64,000 bases of DNA, taken from NCBI RefSeq assembly GCF_049056525.1, contig NZ_JBHUPT010000035.1, forward strand, positions 6,709-70,708, written 5' to 3'. The position numbers and the translations under genes are program-made. The notes beneath the pieces are model-generated. The model made no database searches. It saw nothing but the letters and a program-made list of their open reading frames with translations, and was not told the origin of the DNA. This DNA is from Leisingera coralii. GTDB taxonomy: Bacteria > Pseudomonadota > Alphaproteobacteria > Rhodobacterales > Rhodobacteraceae. Numbering within the stretch: the stretch's first letter is position 1; every line of letters starts with the position of its first letter. Below are positions 56,804 to 64,000 of this stretch, in pieces.

Positions 56804-57718
56804 TCAGCGGGGCAGGGCGTATTCCACCAGTTCGGTGCGCTGCAGCGGCAGGAAGTTGTCGTCGGAAACCATGGTGGCGCGCATCTGGCCGGTCTCATCG
56901 GCCCAGATTGACAGGCCCTCAAGATTGTCGTGAGTGCCAGGGCCGGTCTGCAGCAGCACCGTCTCGTTCACCGGCCCGGCGGCGGTGATGTCCCAGCGGC
57001 GCAGGCGGCTGCGGAAGCCGAGCAGGGTCAGGTCCCGCTCCAGCAGGTAGAAGCGCCCGTCGGGGCCGAAATCGGCATCCACCGGCAGGAAGCGGCCTTC
57101 CGGCGGCAGGCTGAAGGGACGTGACCAGCGCTGGCCGTTCCAGCGCCAGACCGGGATCTGCCCGTGCTTGTCGAACGCGCGTTCCGGCAGCGTGTATAGC
57201 CAGCCGCGGGCGTCGATGGCCAGGGTTTCCAGCGACTTGTTCGGGGGCAGCTTGCGGAACGCCTTGGGGCGCGGCAGCACCTTGGCACGGCCTTCGGGGC
57301 GCTGGTAGCGGGCCACCCGTGCAGCGCCTTCAAAGGAAATGTAACGGCTGCCGTCTGGCGCAATTGCCAAGCCTTCGCTGTCGCCGGCAAAACCGCGCAG
57401 AACCTTGCCGGTGGAGGCGCGCAGGCCGTGGGCACGTTGCGCCGTGACCCCGGTAATGCTGCCCTGTCTGCGCTGGATCCGCGTGGTCACCAAAGTGGCG
57501 CGGTCGCTGAGCACCGTCATCGCCTTGCCGCCGTCGCTGAGTTTGAGCGCGGAGAAGCCGCCGAACCAGGGCTGGTTCAGCTTCCAGGTATAGCTGCCCA
57601 GATACTGCGCCTTGCCCTCTGCCGCCGCCGCCGGGCGGTTTGCGGCATAGGCCGCCGCAGCCAGGCTGGCGGCAGCGGCCAGGGCCAGGGTCAGTTTGAG
57701 TGCAGAACGGCGGCGCAT
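56804..57718 (-). CDS. Exported esterase-like activity of phytase family protein
   Basis: A 304-residue protein with a basic signal sequence (MRRRSALKLTLALAAAASLA). The mature part matches the phytase-like esterase beta-propeller: FGGFSALKLSDGGKAMTVLS, GDSEGLAIAPDGSRYISFEG, LETLAIDARGWLYTLPE, and GTHDNLEGLSIWADETGQMR. Acidic DxEG/NxEG motifs probably bind metal. Its start lies inside the end of mepA (28-base overlap), so both are one operon. Substrate unknown; extracytoplasmic phosphoesters are possible. Confidence 0.82.
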   Translation of the reverse strand: MRRRSALKLTLALAAAASLAAAAYAANRPAAAAEGKAQYLGSYTWKLNQPWFGGFSALKLSDGGKAMTVLSDRATLVTTRIQRRQGSITGVTAQRAHGLRASTGKVLRGFAGDSEGLAIAPDGSRYISFEGAARVARYQRPEGRAKVLPRPKAFRKLPPNKSLETLAIDARGWLYTLPERAFDKHGQIPVWRWNGQRWSRPFSLPPEGRFLPVDADFGPDGRFYLLERDLTLLGFRSRLRRWDITAAGPVNETVLLQTGPGTHDNLEGLSIWADETGQMRATMVSDDNFLPLQRTELVEYALPR

Positions 57719-58560
57719 TGCTTGGGCAGATCCGAAAGGGTGTAGTCACGCCGTGGTTTAGGCTTTGGCGCGTTGGGGTCAACCGGTTTCGGCGGCGGCG
57801 GGTTCAGGATGTTGTTCACCCACTGCTGCGCATCGGCACAGCCGTCGCCCTTGGGCGGAGCGGCCTGGTCCACACAGCCGCGGGCGCCGCGCGGGCAGGC
57901 CAGCCGCACGTGGAAGTGGTAGTGATGCCCCCACCAGGGGCGGATCTTGCGCAGCCAGCGGCGGTCGCCCTTCTCGTCATTGCACATTTGCACCTTGGCG
58001 CCGGGGAAGACGAAAATCCGCGCCACCCGCTTGTCCTGCGCCGCGGCCTTGAGGATCTCGTGATGGGCCCGGGTCCAGCTGGCGTTCACATAGGCGCCGT
58101 TGGCGCGGCGCATGGAGATCGAGGAGATGTTCTCGCGCGCGCTGCGGCTGAGGTTCAGCCGGTCCGGCGGCCGCATCCAGATGTCGATGTCGAGGCCGAT
58201 CTGGTGGCTGCGGTGGCCTGACAGCATCGGCCCGCCGCGGGGCTGGCTGATGTCGCCGATATAAAGCCCCTTCCAGCCGCGCTGCTTGGCGGCAAAGCGG
58301 CTCAGGTCCTTGACGAAATCAATTGCTGCCGGATGGCCCCAGTTGCGGTTGCGGCTCAGCCGCATGGCCTGCCAGGTGGGCCCGGTTTCAGGCAGCTGGG
58401 CGGCGCCGGCAACGCAGCCCTTGGCGTAGGAGCCGAACGGTGCAGGCCGCTGCTGGGAAGCGGCGGGTTTGGCCCCGAACAGGGCCTTGGCGGGTGTCTG
58501 CGCGCTTGCCGGACTAAGTAAACCAACAACCGCTAAACATGTGGCAAGTAACAGTCTCAA
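57691..58560 (-). CDS. mepA: Penicillin-insensitive murein endopeptidase
   Basis: A periplasmic peptidoglycan endopeptidase (289 residues) with the zinc-site motifs GHRSHQIGLDIDIWM and WWGHHYHFHVRL and the central YIGDISQPRGGPMLSGHRSH. A proline/lysine-rich linker (PPPPKPVDPNAPKPKPR) lies near the C-terminus. The start is probably the TTG at 58560, after AAGGAG, overlapping the stop of the MFS gene by TTGA; it gives the signal peptide RLLLATCLAVVGLLSPASA. It cuts D-Ala-meso-DAP cross-links. Confidence 0.9.
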   Translation of the reverse strand: MRLLLATCLAVVGLLSPASAQTPAKALFGAKPAASQQRPAPFGSYAKGCVAGAAQLPETGPTWQAMRLSRNRNWGHPAAIDFVKDLSRFAAKQRGWKGLYIGDISQPRGGPMLSGHRSHQIGLDIDIWMRPPDRLNLSRSARENISSISMRRANGAYVNASWTRAHHEILKAAAQDKRVARIFVFPGAKVQMCNDEKGDRRWLRKIRPWWGHHYHFHVRLACPRGARGCVDQAAPPKGDGCADAQQWVNNILNPPPPKPVDPNAPKPKPRRDYTLSDLPKQCAAVLHSN

Positions 58561-59921
58561 CCCTGATCTCCTTCTCCTTGAACCCAGAATAACAGTATCA
58601 ATCCGACCAGAAACAGCCCGATGACGGGGGTGATCCCCAGCCGGGCGCTGCCGGTTGCCGTGGTGGCAACCCCGATCAATGCGGGCGCCAGAAAGGCGGT
58701 GGCGCGGCCCGACAGGCCATAAAGGCCAAAGCTTTCGGTTGCATCCCTGGGGCTGGTGTGGCGCACCATCATGCTGCGGCTGGCGGCCTGCAGGATGCCG
58801 CCGAAGCCGCCGATCAGCACGCCGCAGCCAAAGAACACCGTGTCCGGCAGGGTGGAGCCTTCTGCCAGCGGGATGCCGAATATCTGGTGCCGCGACATGG
58901 ACACGATGATCAGGCAGACAAGGGAGAGGATCAGGATCGAGGTGATGATCACCGGCTTTGGCCCGAACCGCCGGTCCGCCTTGCCGCCCAGCCAGCTGAA
59001 CAGGGTGGCGGCAAAGGCGGCGACGATGCCGAAGATGCCGATCTGGGTGATCTCCCAGCCCAGCACCAGCTTGGCATAGACACCGCCAAAGCCGTAAAGG
59101 CCGTTGAGCGCATCGCGGTAGAACATCGAGGAGCCCAGATAGCTCGCCAGGCTCAGCCGGCGGCGCAGGCCGGAGACCAGCTTGACCACCATCTGCCAGG
59201 CCTTGGCCAGGGTGGCCTTGCGCCCCGTCGCGCCGCGGTCCTTCACCCACAGGAAGTAGGGGATCATGAAGACGGCAAACCAGATCGCGGTGAACGGGCC
59301 GACAGCGCGGGTGCCCTCCTTGGCCTCCGGGTCCAGGCCCAGGGCCGGGCTGAGGCCGATCAGGGTCTTGCCGGTGCCCTGCTCGACAAACAGCAGCAGC
59401 ATGATGAACAGCGCAATCACCCCGCCGAGGTAGCCAAAGGCAAAGCCCGAGCCGGAGATGTCGCCCACATCCTCGCGGCTGGCCAGCGTCGGCAGCTGGG
59501 CGTTGACAAAGATCAGGGCAAATTCGGCGCCGATGAAGCCAAAGCCGAAGCTGACCAGCATCCACCACAGGTTGCTGCCCTCGGGGTCCATGTACCAAAG
59601 GCCCCAGGCGCCGATCAGATACATCAGCGAAAACACCATGATCCAGGGCAGGCGGCGGCCGGTGATGTCCGCCAGCGCGCCCAGGAACGGCGCCCCGAAG
59701 CCGATGATCAGCCCGGTCACGGTCAGGCACATCGACCAGACCGTTTGCGCCTGCGCCTTGGCGGCCTCGCTGTCCAGGCCCTGCCCCATGAAATGCTCGG
59801 CGGCCACGGCGGCAAAGAACGGGCTGAACACAAAGGTGACCAGCAGCGTCTGATAAGGCTGGCTGGCCCAGTCAAAGAACCACCATCCCCAGATCCGCTT
59901 GCGCGTGGACACCTGCTGCAT
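58557..59921 (-). CDS. MFS transporter of the UMF1/Atg22-like family
   Basis: A 454-residue membrane protein with about 12 helices. The start at 59921 (after AGAGG) gives the family N-terminus RKRIWGWWFFDWASQPYQTL, followed by VFSPFFAAVAAEHF. Other features are GFGAPFLGALADITGRRLPW, GGKADRRFGPKP and GFGGILQAASRSMMVRHTSP. Fungal Atg22 members export amino acids from vacuoles; bacterial substrates are unknown. It begins an operon with mepA and the phytase-like gene. Confidence 0.87.
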   Translation of the reverse strand: MQQVSTRKRIWGWWFFDWASQPYQTLLVTFVFSPFFAAVAAEHFMGQGLDSEAAKAQAQTVWSMCLTVTGLIIGFGAPFLGALADITGRRLPWIMVFSLMYLIGAWGLWYMDPEGSNLWWMLVSFGFGFIGAEFALIFVNAQLPTLASREDVGDISGSGFAFGYLGGVIALFIMLLLFVEQGTGKTLIGLSPALGLDPEAKEGTRAVGPFTAIWFAVFMIPYFLWVKDRGATGRKATLAKAWQMVVKLVSGLRRRLSLASYLGSSMFYRDALNGLYGFGGVYAKLVLGWEITQIGIFGIVAAFAATLFSWLGGKADRRFGPKPVIITSILILSLVCLIIVSMSRHQIFGIPLAEGSTLPDTVFFGCGVLIGGFGGILQAASRSMMVRHTSPRDATESFGLYGLSGRATAFLAPALIGVATTATGSARLGITPVIGLFLVGLILLFWVQGEGDQG

Positions 59922-59971
59922 ACCCGGCCTCTTTTTATTGTTGCCTTCAGGTATGGCAGGCGGGCAGGGGC

Positions 59972-60520
59972 CTAGGCAAGCCCGTCCTGCATCGGCGGCC
60001 AGGGGCGGCCGGCATCCGCTTGGCACCAGTTGTTGATCCAGCCCGGCAGCTCAGGCGAGGCCTCTGTGCTCTGCCCCAGCGCCGCCAGCACTTTTTCCGG
60101 CGGCACGATGCCGTTGCGGTCGGTCACTGCGGTGCGCAGCATCACATGGCTGGCGCAGTCTCCGTTTGTCTTCCACATGGATTGCTCGACATAGATGAAT
60201 CGGTCATCCCATCCGGCGGCACGGCTGCGCATTTCAAACCGCTCAAAGCCCCGGATGCGGCGGCGGTAGCGCACCGAGGATCCTGCCACCGTCAGCCCCC
60301 AGCGGTTCTGCCGCAGGCAGCGGATCAGCCCCACCCGCTGCGCCAGCATGGTGCGGCCCAGATCATAGAGCGTCATCGTGCGGCCGTTGTTCAGCTCCAT
60401 CCACATGTCCAGGTCCCAGGGCCAGCAGATATGGCTGGAGACATGCAGGCCGGTGATCGGCAGCCGCTCCATCCGGCTGGCCAGAACGGTATCCTTGATC
60501 AGGCGGAAAATCGGGTACAT
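59972..60520 (-). CDS. Thioesterase family protein (hot-dog fold)
   Basis: The start at 60520 is chosen because the upstream extension overlaps the yggT promoter and reads as non-coding. The 182-residue protein resembles 4HBT-type acyl-CoA thioesterases: the N-terminal WPWDLDMWMELNNGRTMTLY holds the Asp/Asn motif of the hot-dog fold, followed by TVAGSSVRYRRRIRGFERFE and RFIYVEQSMWKTNGDCASHV. Cytoplasmic; substrate unknown. It is divergent from yggT. Confidence 0.8.
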   Translation of the reverse strand: MYPIFRLIKDTVLASRMERLPITGLHVSSHICWPWDLDMWMELNNGRTMTLYDLGRTMLAQRVGLIRCLRQNRWGLTVAGSSVRYRRRIRGFERFEMRSRAAGWDDRFIYVEQSMWKTNGDCASHVMLRTAVTDRNGIVPPEKVLAALGQSTEASPELPGWINNWCQADAGRPWPPMQDGLA

Positions 60521-60653
60521 GGACGCGGGCTCCTTGTTGGCATGTGCCCGTGATGCCACCCGTTTACAGCGCGTCAACCGCAACCTCGCGGAAGCCTTGC
60601 GTATTTCCTGCAGGCTGCTTACCTGTGTGGCTGTTCGAAAGAGGGAAATACAG

Positions 60654-60941
60654 ATGGTCTCGCTGTTCCAAATCCTGATGCTGATCCTGGACATCGTCTG
60701 GTTCTTCATCATTGCCCATGTGATCATGAGCTGGCTGATCAACTTCCAGGTGCTGAACCTGCACCAGCAGCTGGTGGCACAGATCTGGTACGGGCTGAAC
60801 CGGATCCTGGAACCGCTCTACGCCCCGGTGCGCCGCTTTATGCCCAACATGGGCGGGCTGGACCTGGCGCCGCTGGTGGTGCTGGTCGCCGTCTACGCGC
60901 TGCGCATCATCCTGGTGAACAACATGGCGGCGTTCTACTGA
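60654..60941 (+). CDS. YggT family membrane protein
   Basis: A 95-residue protein with two membrane helices (ILMLILDIVWFFIIAHVIMS and LDLAPLVVLVAVYALRIILV) and the conserved loop LNRILEPLYAPVRRFMPNMG. This is the YggT family, often near cell-division or proC-yggS genes; here it stands alone. The ATG at 60654 has GAGGG upstream. Function not known with certainty. Confidence 0.9.
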   Translation: MVSLFQILMLILDIVWFFIIAHVIMSWLINFQVLNLHQQLVAQIWYGLNRILEPLYAPVRRFMPNMGGLDLAPLVVLVAVYALRIILVNNMAAFY

Positions 60942-60955
60942 CCTGACCGCCTGCG

Positions 60956-60980
60956 GCCCGGCGGATTTCGCCGGGCTTTT
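60956..60980 (+). terminator. Terminator after yggT
   Basis: An eight-pair stem GCCCGGCG/CGCCGGGC with a five-base loop followed by TTTT, 15 bases after the stop. Confidence 0.8.
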
Positions 60981-61067
60981 GCCCTGCGGGCCTTGCCGCC
61001 CTATGCCTCCTGTGGGATTGTGCCTGCCAAGTAAGAGCAGACCACCACATTGAGGCCCCTTGCCCCC

Positions 61068-63125
61068 ATGACAGCCCCGGCAGCCCTGACAGGCGCGTCC
61101 CCGATCCTGCGCGAGATCTTCGGCTTCGACGCCTTCCGCCCCGGCCAGGAAGAGATCGTCGACGCGGTGACCGCCGGAGAGAACGTGCTGGCGATCATGC
61201 CCACGGGCGGCGGCAAGTCGCTCTGCTACCAGCTGCCCGCCCTGCTGCGCGACGGCATCACCGTGGTGATCTCCCCCCTCATTGCGCTGATGCGCGATCA
61301 GGTCCGCGCCCTGCAGGAGGCGGGCGTCACCGCGGGCGCCCTCACCTCCGGCAACACCGACGAAGAAACCGAAATGGTCTGGGAGGCGATCGAGGCCGGG
61401 CGGCTGAAGCTGCTCTACATGGCGCCCGAGCGCCTTGCCTCCGGTGCCGCCATGGGGATGCTGCGCCGCATCGGCGTCAGCCTGATCGCCGTGGACGAGG
61501 CGCATTGCGTCAGCCAGTGGGGCCACGACTTCCGCCCCGACTACCTGCGCATCGGCGAGCTGCGCCGCGCCCTGGACGTGCCGCTGGCCGCCTTCACCGC
61601 CACCGCGGACCAGGAAACCCAGGAAGAAATCGTCCAGAAGCTGTTCGACGGCGAGGCCCCCCGCAGCTTCCTGCGCGGCTTCGACCGGCCCAATATCCAC
61701 CTGGCCTTTGCCGCCAAGGACAGCCCGCGCCGCCAGATCCTGGAGTTCGCCGCCGCCCGCAAGGGCCAGTCCGGCATCGTCTACTGCGGCACCCGCGCCA
61801 AGACAGAGGCGCTGTCAGCTGCCCTGCGCGAAGCAGGCCACTCCGCCTGTTTCTACCACGGCGGCATGGAGGCTGAGGACCGCCACATCGTCGAAACCCG
61901 CTTTGCCCGCGAAGATGGGCTGATCGTGGTCGCCACCGTCGCTTTCGGCATGGGCATCGACAAGCCCGATATCCGCTGGGTCGCCCATGCCGACCTGCCG
62001 AAATCAATCGAAGCCTATTACCAGGAAATCGGCCGCGCGGGCCGCGACGGCGCACCTGCGGAAACCCTCACCCTGTTCGGCCCCGATGACATCCGCCTGC
62101 GCCGCTCTCAGATCGACGAAGGCCTGGCCCCGCCCGAACGCCGCGCGGCCGACCATGCCCGCCTGAACGCGCTGCTGGGGCTGGCCGAGGCCTTGCACTG
62201 CCGCCGTCAGAAGCTGCTGGGCTATTTTGGTGAGACGGCCGAGCCTTGCGGTAATTGCGACCTCTGCGACACGCCGGCCGATGTGTTCGACGGCACCACC
62301 GTGGTGCGCAAGGCGCTGTCGGCGGTGCTCCGGACAGAGGAATGGTTCGGCTCCGGCCACCTGATCGACATCCTCCTGGGCGCCGATAACGAGCGGATCC
62401 GCGCCAAGCGCCATGACGAGTTGTCGGTCTACGGCTGCGGCAAGGAATTCGGCAAGCGCCAATGGCAGGCGGTGTTCCGGCAGATGATGGGCCACGACCT
62501 CTTGCGCCCCGACCCGGAGCGCCACGGCGCCCTGCGCTTCACCGAGGCCGCGCTGCCGATCCTGCGCGGTGAACAGTCCATCGAGCTGCGCCGCGACACC
62601 ATCAAATCCGCAGACCGCCGCCCGGCGGTGAAGGCTCTGGTCTCGGAAGAGGACGCGCCGCTGTTGTCGGCGCTCAAGGCCAAGCGCCGCGCCCTGGCCG
62701 AGGCGCAGAAAGTGCCGGCCTATGTGATCTTCCCGGACCGCACCCTCATCGAGATGGCCGAGGTGCGCCCGGAAACGCTGGACCAGATGGCCCGCATCAG
62801 CGGTGTCGGCGCCAAGAAGCTGGAGCGCTACGGCGATGACTTCCTGGGCGTGATCACCGGCGCAGTGGAGCAGCTGCACCCCGCAAGGCGCAAACTGGCG
62901 GGGCGCAATTCCGGCTCGGTCTATGATGGACTTCTGGAGGTGCAGGCGCAGCTGGCGCGCGGCGCATGCGGCACCTTGAAACCGCTCACCTGCTCGGCCT
63001 CGCTGCTGGCCAAGGTGGCGCAGCTGCGTGCAGATGACGAGGCCGGCATCACGAGGCTGCTGGGGGAGCGCCGCGCCGAACGTTTCGCCGCGGCGTTTCT
63101 GGACGTCCTGCGCGGCGCGGGCTAG
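61068..63125 (+). CDS. recQ: ATP-dependent DNA helicase RecQ
   Basis: A 685-residue helicase: motif 0 FRPGQEEIVD, Walker A MPTGGGKSLCYQ, DEAHC box (AVDEAHCVSQWGHDFRPDY), motif IV-VI with FGMGIDKPDIRWVAHADLPK and QEIGRAGRDG, a zinc site with CGNCDLC, the RQC winged helix and an HRDC domain near residues 530-600 (PAYVIFPDRTLIEMAEVRP). The ATG at 61068 is used; a TTG six codons upstream is an alternative. It acts in recombination and repair. A C-terminal extension of about 80 residues follows HRDC. Confidence 0.95.
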   Translation: MTAPAALTGASPILREIFGFDAFRPGQEEIVDAVTAGENVLAIMPTGGGKSLCYQLPALLRDGITVVISPLIALMRDQVRALQEAGVTAGALTSGNTDEETEMVWEAIEAGRLKLLYMAPERLASGAAMGMLRRIGVSLIAVDEAHCVSQWGHDFRPDYLRIGELRRALDVPLAAFTATADQETQEEIVQKLFDGEAPRSFLRGFDRPNIHLAFAAKDSPRRQILEFAAARKGQSGIVYCGTRAKTEALSAALREAGHSACFYHGGMEAEDRHIVETRFAREDGLIVVATVAFGMGIDKPDIRWVAHADLPKSIEAYYQEIGRAGRDGAPAETLTLFGPDDIRLRRSQIDEGLAPPERRAADHARLNALLGLAEALHCRRQKLLGYFGETAEPCGNCDLCDTPADVFDGTTVVRKALSAVLRTEEWFGSGHLIDILLGADNERIRAKRHDELSVYGCGKEFGKRQWQAVFRQMMGHDLLRPDPERHGALRFTEAALPILRGEQSIELRRDTIKSADRRPAVKALVSEEDAPLLSALKAKRRALAEAQKVPAYVIFPDRTLIEMAEVRPETLDQMARISGVGAKKLERYGDDFLGVITGAVEQLHPARRKLAGRNSGSVYDGLLEVQAQLARGACGTLKPLTCSASLLAKVAQLRADDEAGITRLLGERRAERFAAAFLDVLRGAG

Positions 63126-63167
63126 GGTCGCGCCAAGAACCGGGCCAAAGATTTCTAGGGGGCAGAT

Positions 63168-63932
63168 ATGCTGGTAGTGACCTCTCCGGCCAAGAAGCTG
63201 GACTGGGCGGAACGGGATCAGGAAATGACCTGGCCCGCGCTGCATGACGACGCGGTGGAGCTGGCGGACGTGGCCCGCGAACAATCGGTGGCCGGTCTGA
63301 TGAAGCTGATGAAGATCAGCGAGGATCTCGCCAAGCTGAACCATGCCCGTTTCCAGGACTTCGCCGCCGATCCAAAAGCGGAGACCACCCGCCCGGCGGC
63401 GCTGGCCTTTGCCGGCGATACCTATCAAGGGCTGGAGGCACCCTCGCTGGACGGGGATGAAATGGCCTGGGCGCAGGAGCATTTCCGCATCCTGTCCGGC
63501 CTGTACGGGGTGCTGCGCCCTCTGGATGCGATGCAGCCCTACCGGCTGGAGATGGGCTCGCGCCTGAAAAACCCGCGCGGCAAGAACCTCTACGAATTCT
63601 GGGGCCGCAAGATCTCTGACGCGCTGAACGCGCAAGGAGAGGCCGTCGGCACAGATGTGCTGGTGAACTGCGCCAGCCAGGAATACTTCGGCGCGGTGGA
63701 CCTGGCGGCGCTGAAGCTGCGGGTGATTACCCCGTTGTTCATGGAAGACAAGAACGGCACGCCCAAGGTGGTGAGTTTCTATGCCAAGCGCGCCCGCGGC
63801 GCGATGGCCCGTTTCATCATCCAGCACCGGCTGACAGATGCGGACAGTCTTCTGGATTTTGATACCGGCGGCTATGCCTACCAGCCGCAGATGTCGGAAC
63901 CGGACAAGCCGGTTTTCCTGCGCAGCGCCTGA
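63168..63932 (+). CDS. yaaA: Peroxide stress protein YaaA (DUF328)
   Basis: A 254-residue protein of the YaaA/DUF328 family. The N-terminus LVVTSPAKKLDWAERD, the helical GLMKLMKISEDLAKLNHARF, LSGLYGVLRPLDAMQPYRLE, and the VSFYAKRARGAMARFIIQHR near the C-terminus are diagnostic. YaaA limits free iron and DNA damage under peroxide stress. It lies 42 bases after recQ, with GGGG before the ATG. Confidence 0.94.
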   Translation: MLVVTSPAKKLDWAERDQEMTWPALHDDAVELADVAREQSVAGLMKLMKISEDLAKLNHARFQDFAADPKAETTRPAALAFAGDTYQGLEAPSLDGDEMAWAQEHFRILSGLYGVLRPLDAMQPYRLEMGSRLKNPRGKNLYEFWGRKISDALNAQGEAVGTDVLVNCASQEYFGAVDLAALKLRVITPLFMEDKNGTPKVVSFYAKRARGAMARFIIQHRLTDADSLLDFDTGGYAYQPQMSEPDKPVFLRSA

Positions 63933-63944
63933 GCCGCGGCGGGG

Positions 63945-64000
63945 AGGCTCCCGCCCGCTCCGGCACATTCATGAGAATGCACCGTCCCGGTTGGGCCCGG
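63945..64000. repeat. Intergenic repeat, copy C (cut by the window edge)
   Basis: It shares GGCTCCCGCCCGCTC and TCCCGGTTGGGC exactly with copy B and has the variant hairpin core CATTC-ATGA-GAATG (63966-63979). It begins 13 bases after the yaaA stop. Confidence 0.65.

Noticed and set aside
57691..59730. mepA read as a 679-residue protein extending through the MFS gene
   Set aside because: The upstream part is antiparallel-frame noise over the MFS transporter gene; a TTG with a ribosome-binding site at 58560 gives a normal signal peptide and length.
1..64000. CRISPR array, prophage or intact transposon
   Set aside because: No regularly spaced direct repeats, no phage structural or integrase genes, and only broken IS fragments were found.

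Overview
The window looks like chromosomal DNA of a marine alphaproteobacterium of the Rhodobacteraceae (Roseobacter group; a Leisingera/Phaeobacter/Ruegeria-type genome is my inference). The grounds are high GC, tightly packed operons with 4-bp start/stop overlaps, a napEFDABC periplasmic nitrate reductase operon, and house-keeping genes (panBC, glpK, idi, recQ, yaaA, arfB, pncA/pncB, trhO) whose proteins read like the alphaproteobacterial versions.

Region 1 (1-4700) is accessory and lower in GC. It opens with the most striking gene of the window, a subtilisin-like protease fused in one reading frame to an arthropod-type hemocyanin/phenoloxidase dicopper domain; the gene leaves the window on the left. 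Beside it lie a degenerate tRNA-like element ending in CCA, an unknown gene overlapping a DUF2384-type antitoxin, and an orphan ParD-like antitoxin. Region 2 (4885-9942) is a LysR regulator diverging from a polar amino-acid-type ABC transporter and a ureohydrolase, which together suggest uptake and hydrolysis of a guanidino compound.

Region 3 (10276-26998) deals with the cell surface. It has a GH18-like/NodB deacetylase/GT2 synthase fusion followed by a Tat-exported DUF3131 protein, flanked by two small exported proteins. After a stretch of broken IS66 and IS3 fragments comes a CDP-hexose cluster (RfbF, RfbG, a 3,5-epimerase-like protein, two C-methyltransferase-like proteins, a reductase/epimerase, a CmcI-like methyltransferase and a GT2), probably making a branched 6-deoxy sugar.

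Region 4 (27501-32095) is napEFDABC with an FNR-like box upstream and a strong terminator downstream. Region 5 (32220-37592) holds trhO, then pncA, a hybrid histidine kinase and pncB. Region 6 (37713-47079) is a peptide-type ABC system (SBP, two permeases, a double ATPase) with an aldehyde dehydrogenase and a GNAT protein; its SBP gene is separated from its permease genes by a prokaryotic pentameric ligand-gated ion channel and an oppositely oriented HDAC-family deacetylase.

Region 7 (47244-64000) is mostly core: panBC, glpK, a flavin monooxygenase, idi, cytochrome c, P1 peptidase, SDR, arfB, a possible small RNA or small-ORF unit, a VUT-family (queuosine precursor) transporter, a phytase-like esterase, mepA, an Atg22/UMF1-like MFS protein, a thioesterase, yggT, recQ and yaaA. 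A short intergenic repeat with a GCATTC/GAATGC hairpin core occurs three times here. No CRISPR array, rRNA or canonical tRNA was seen.
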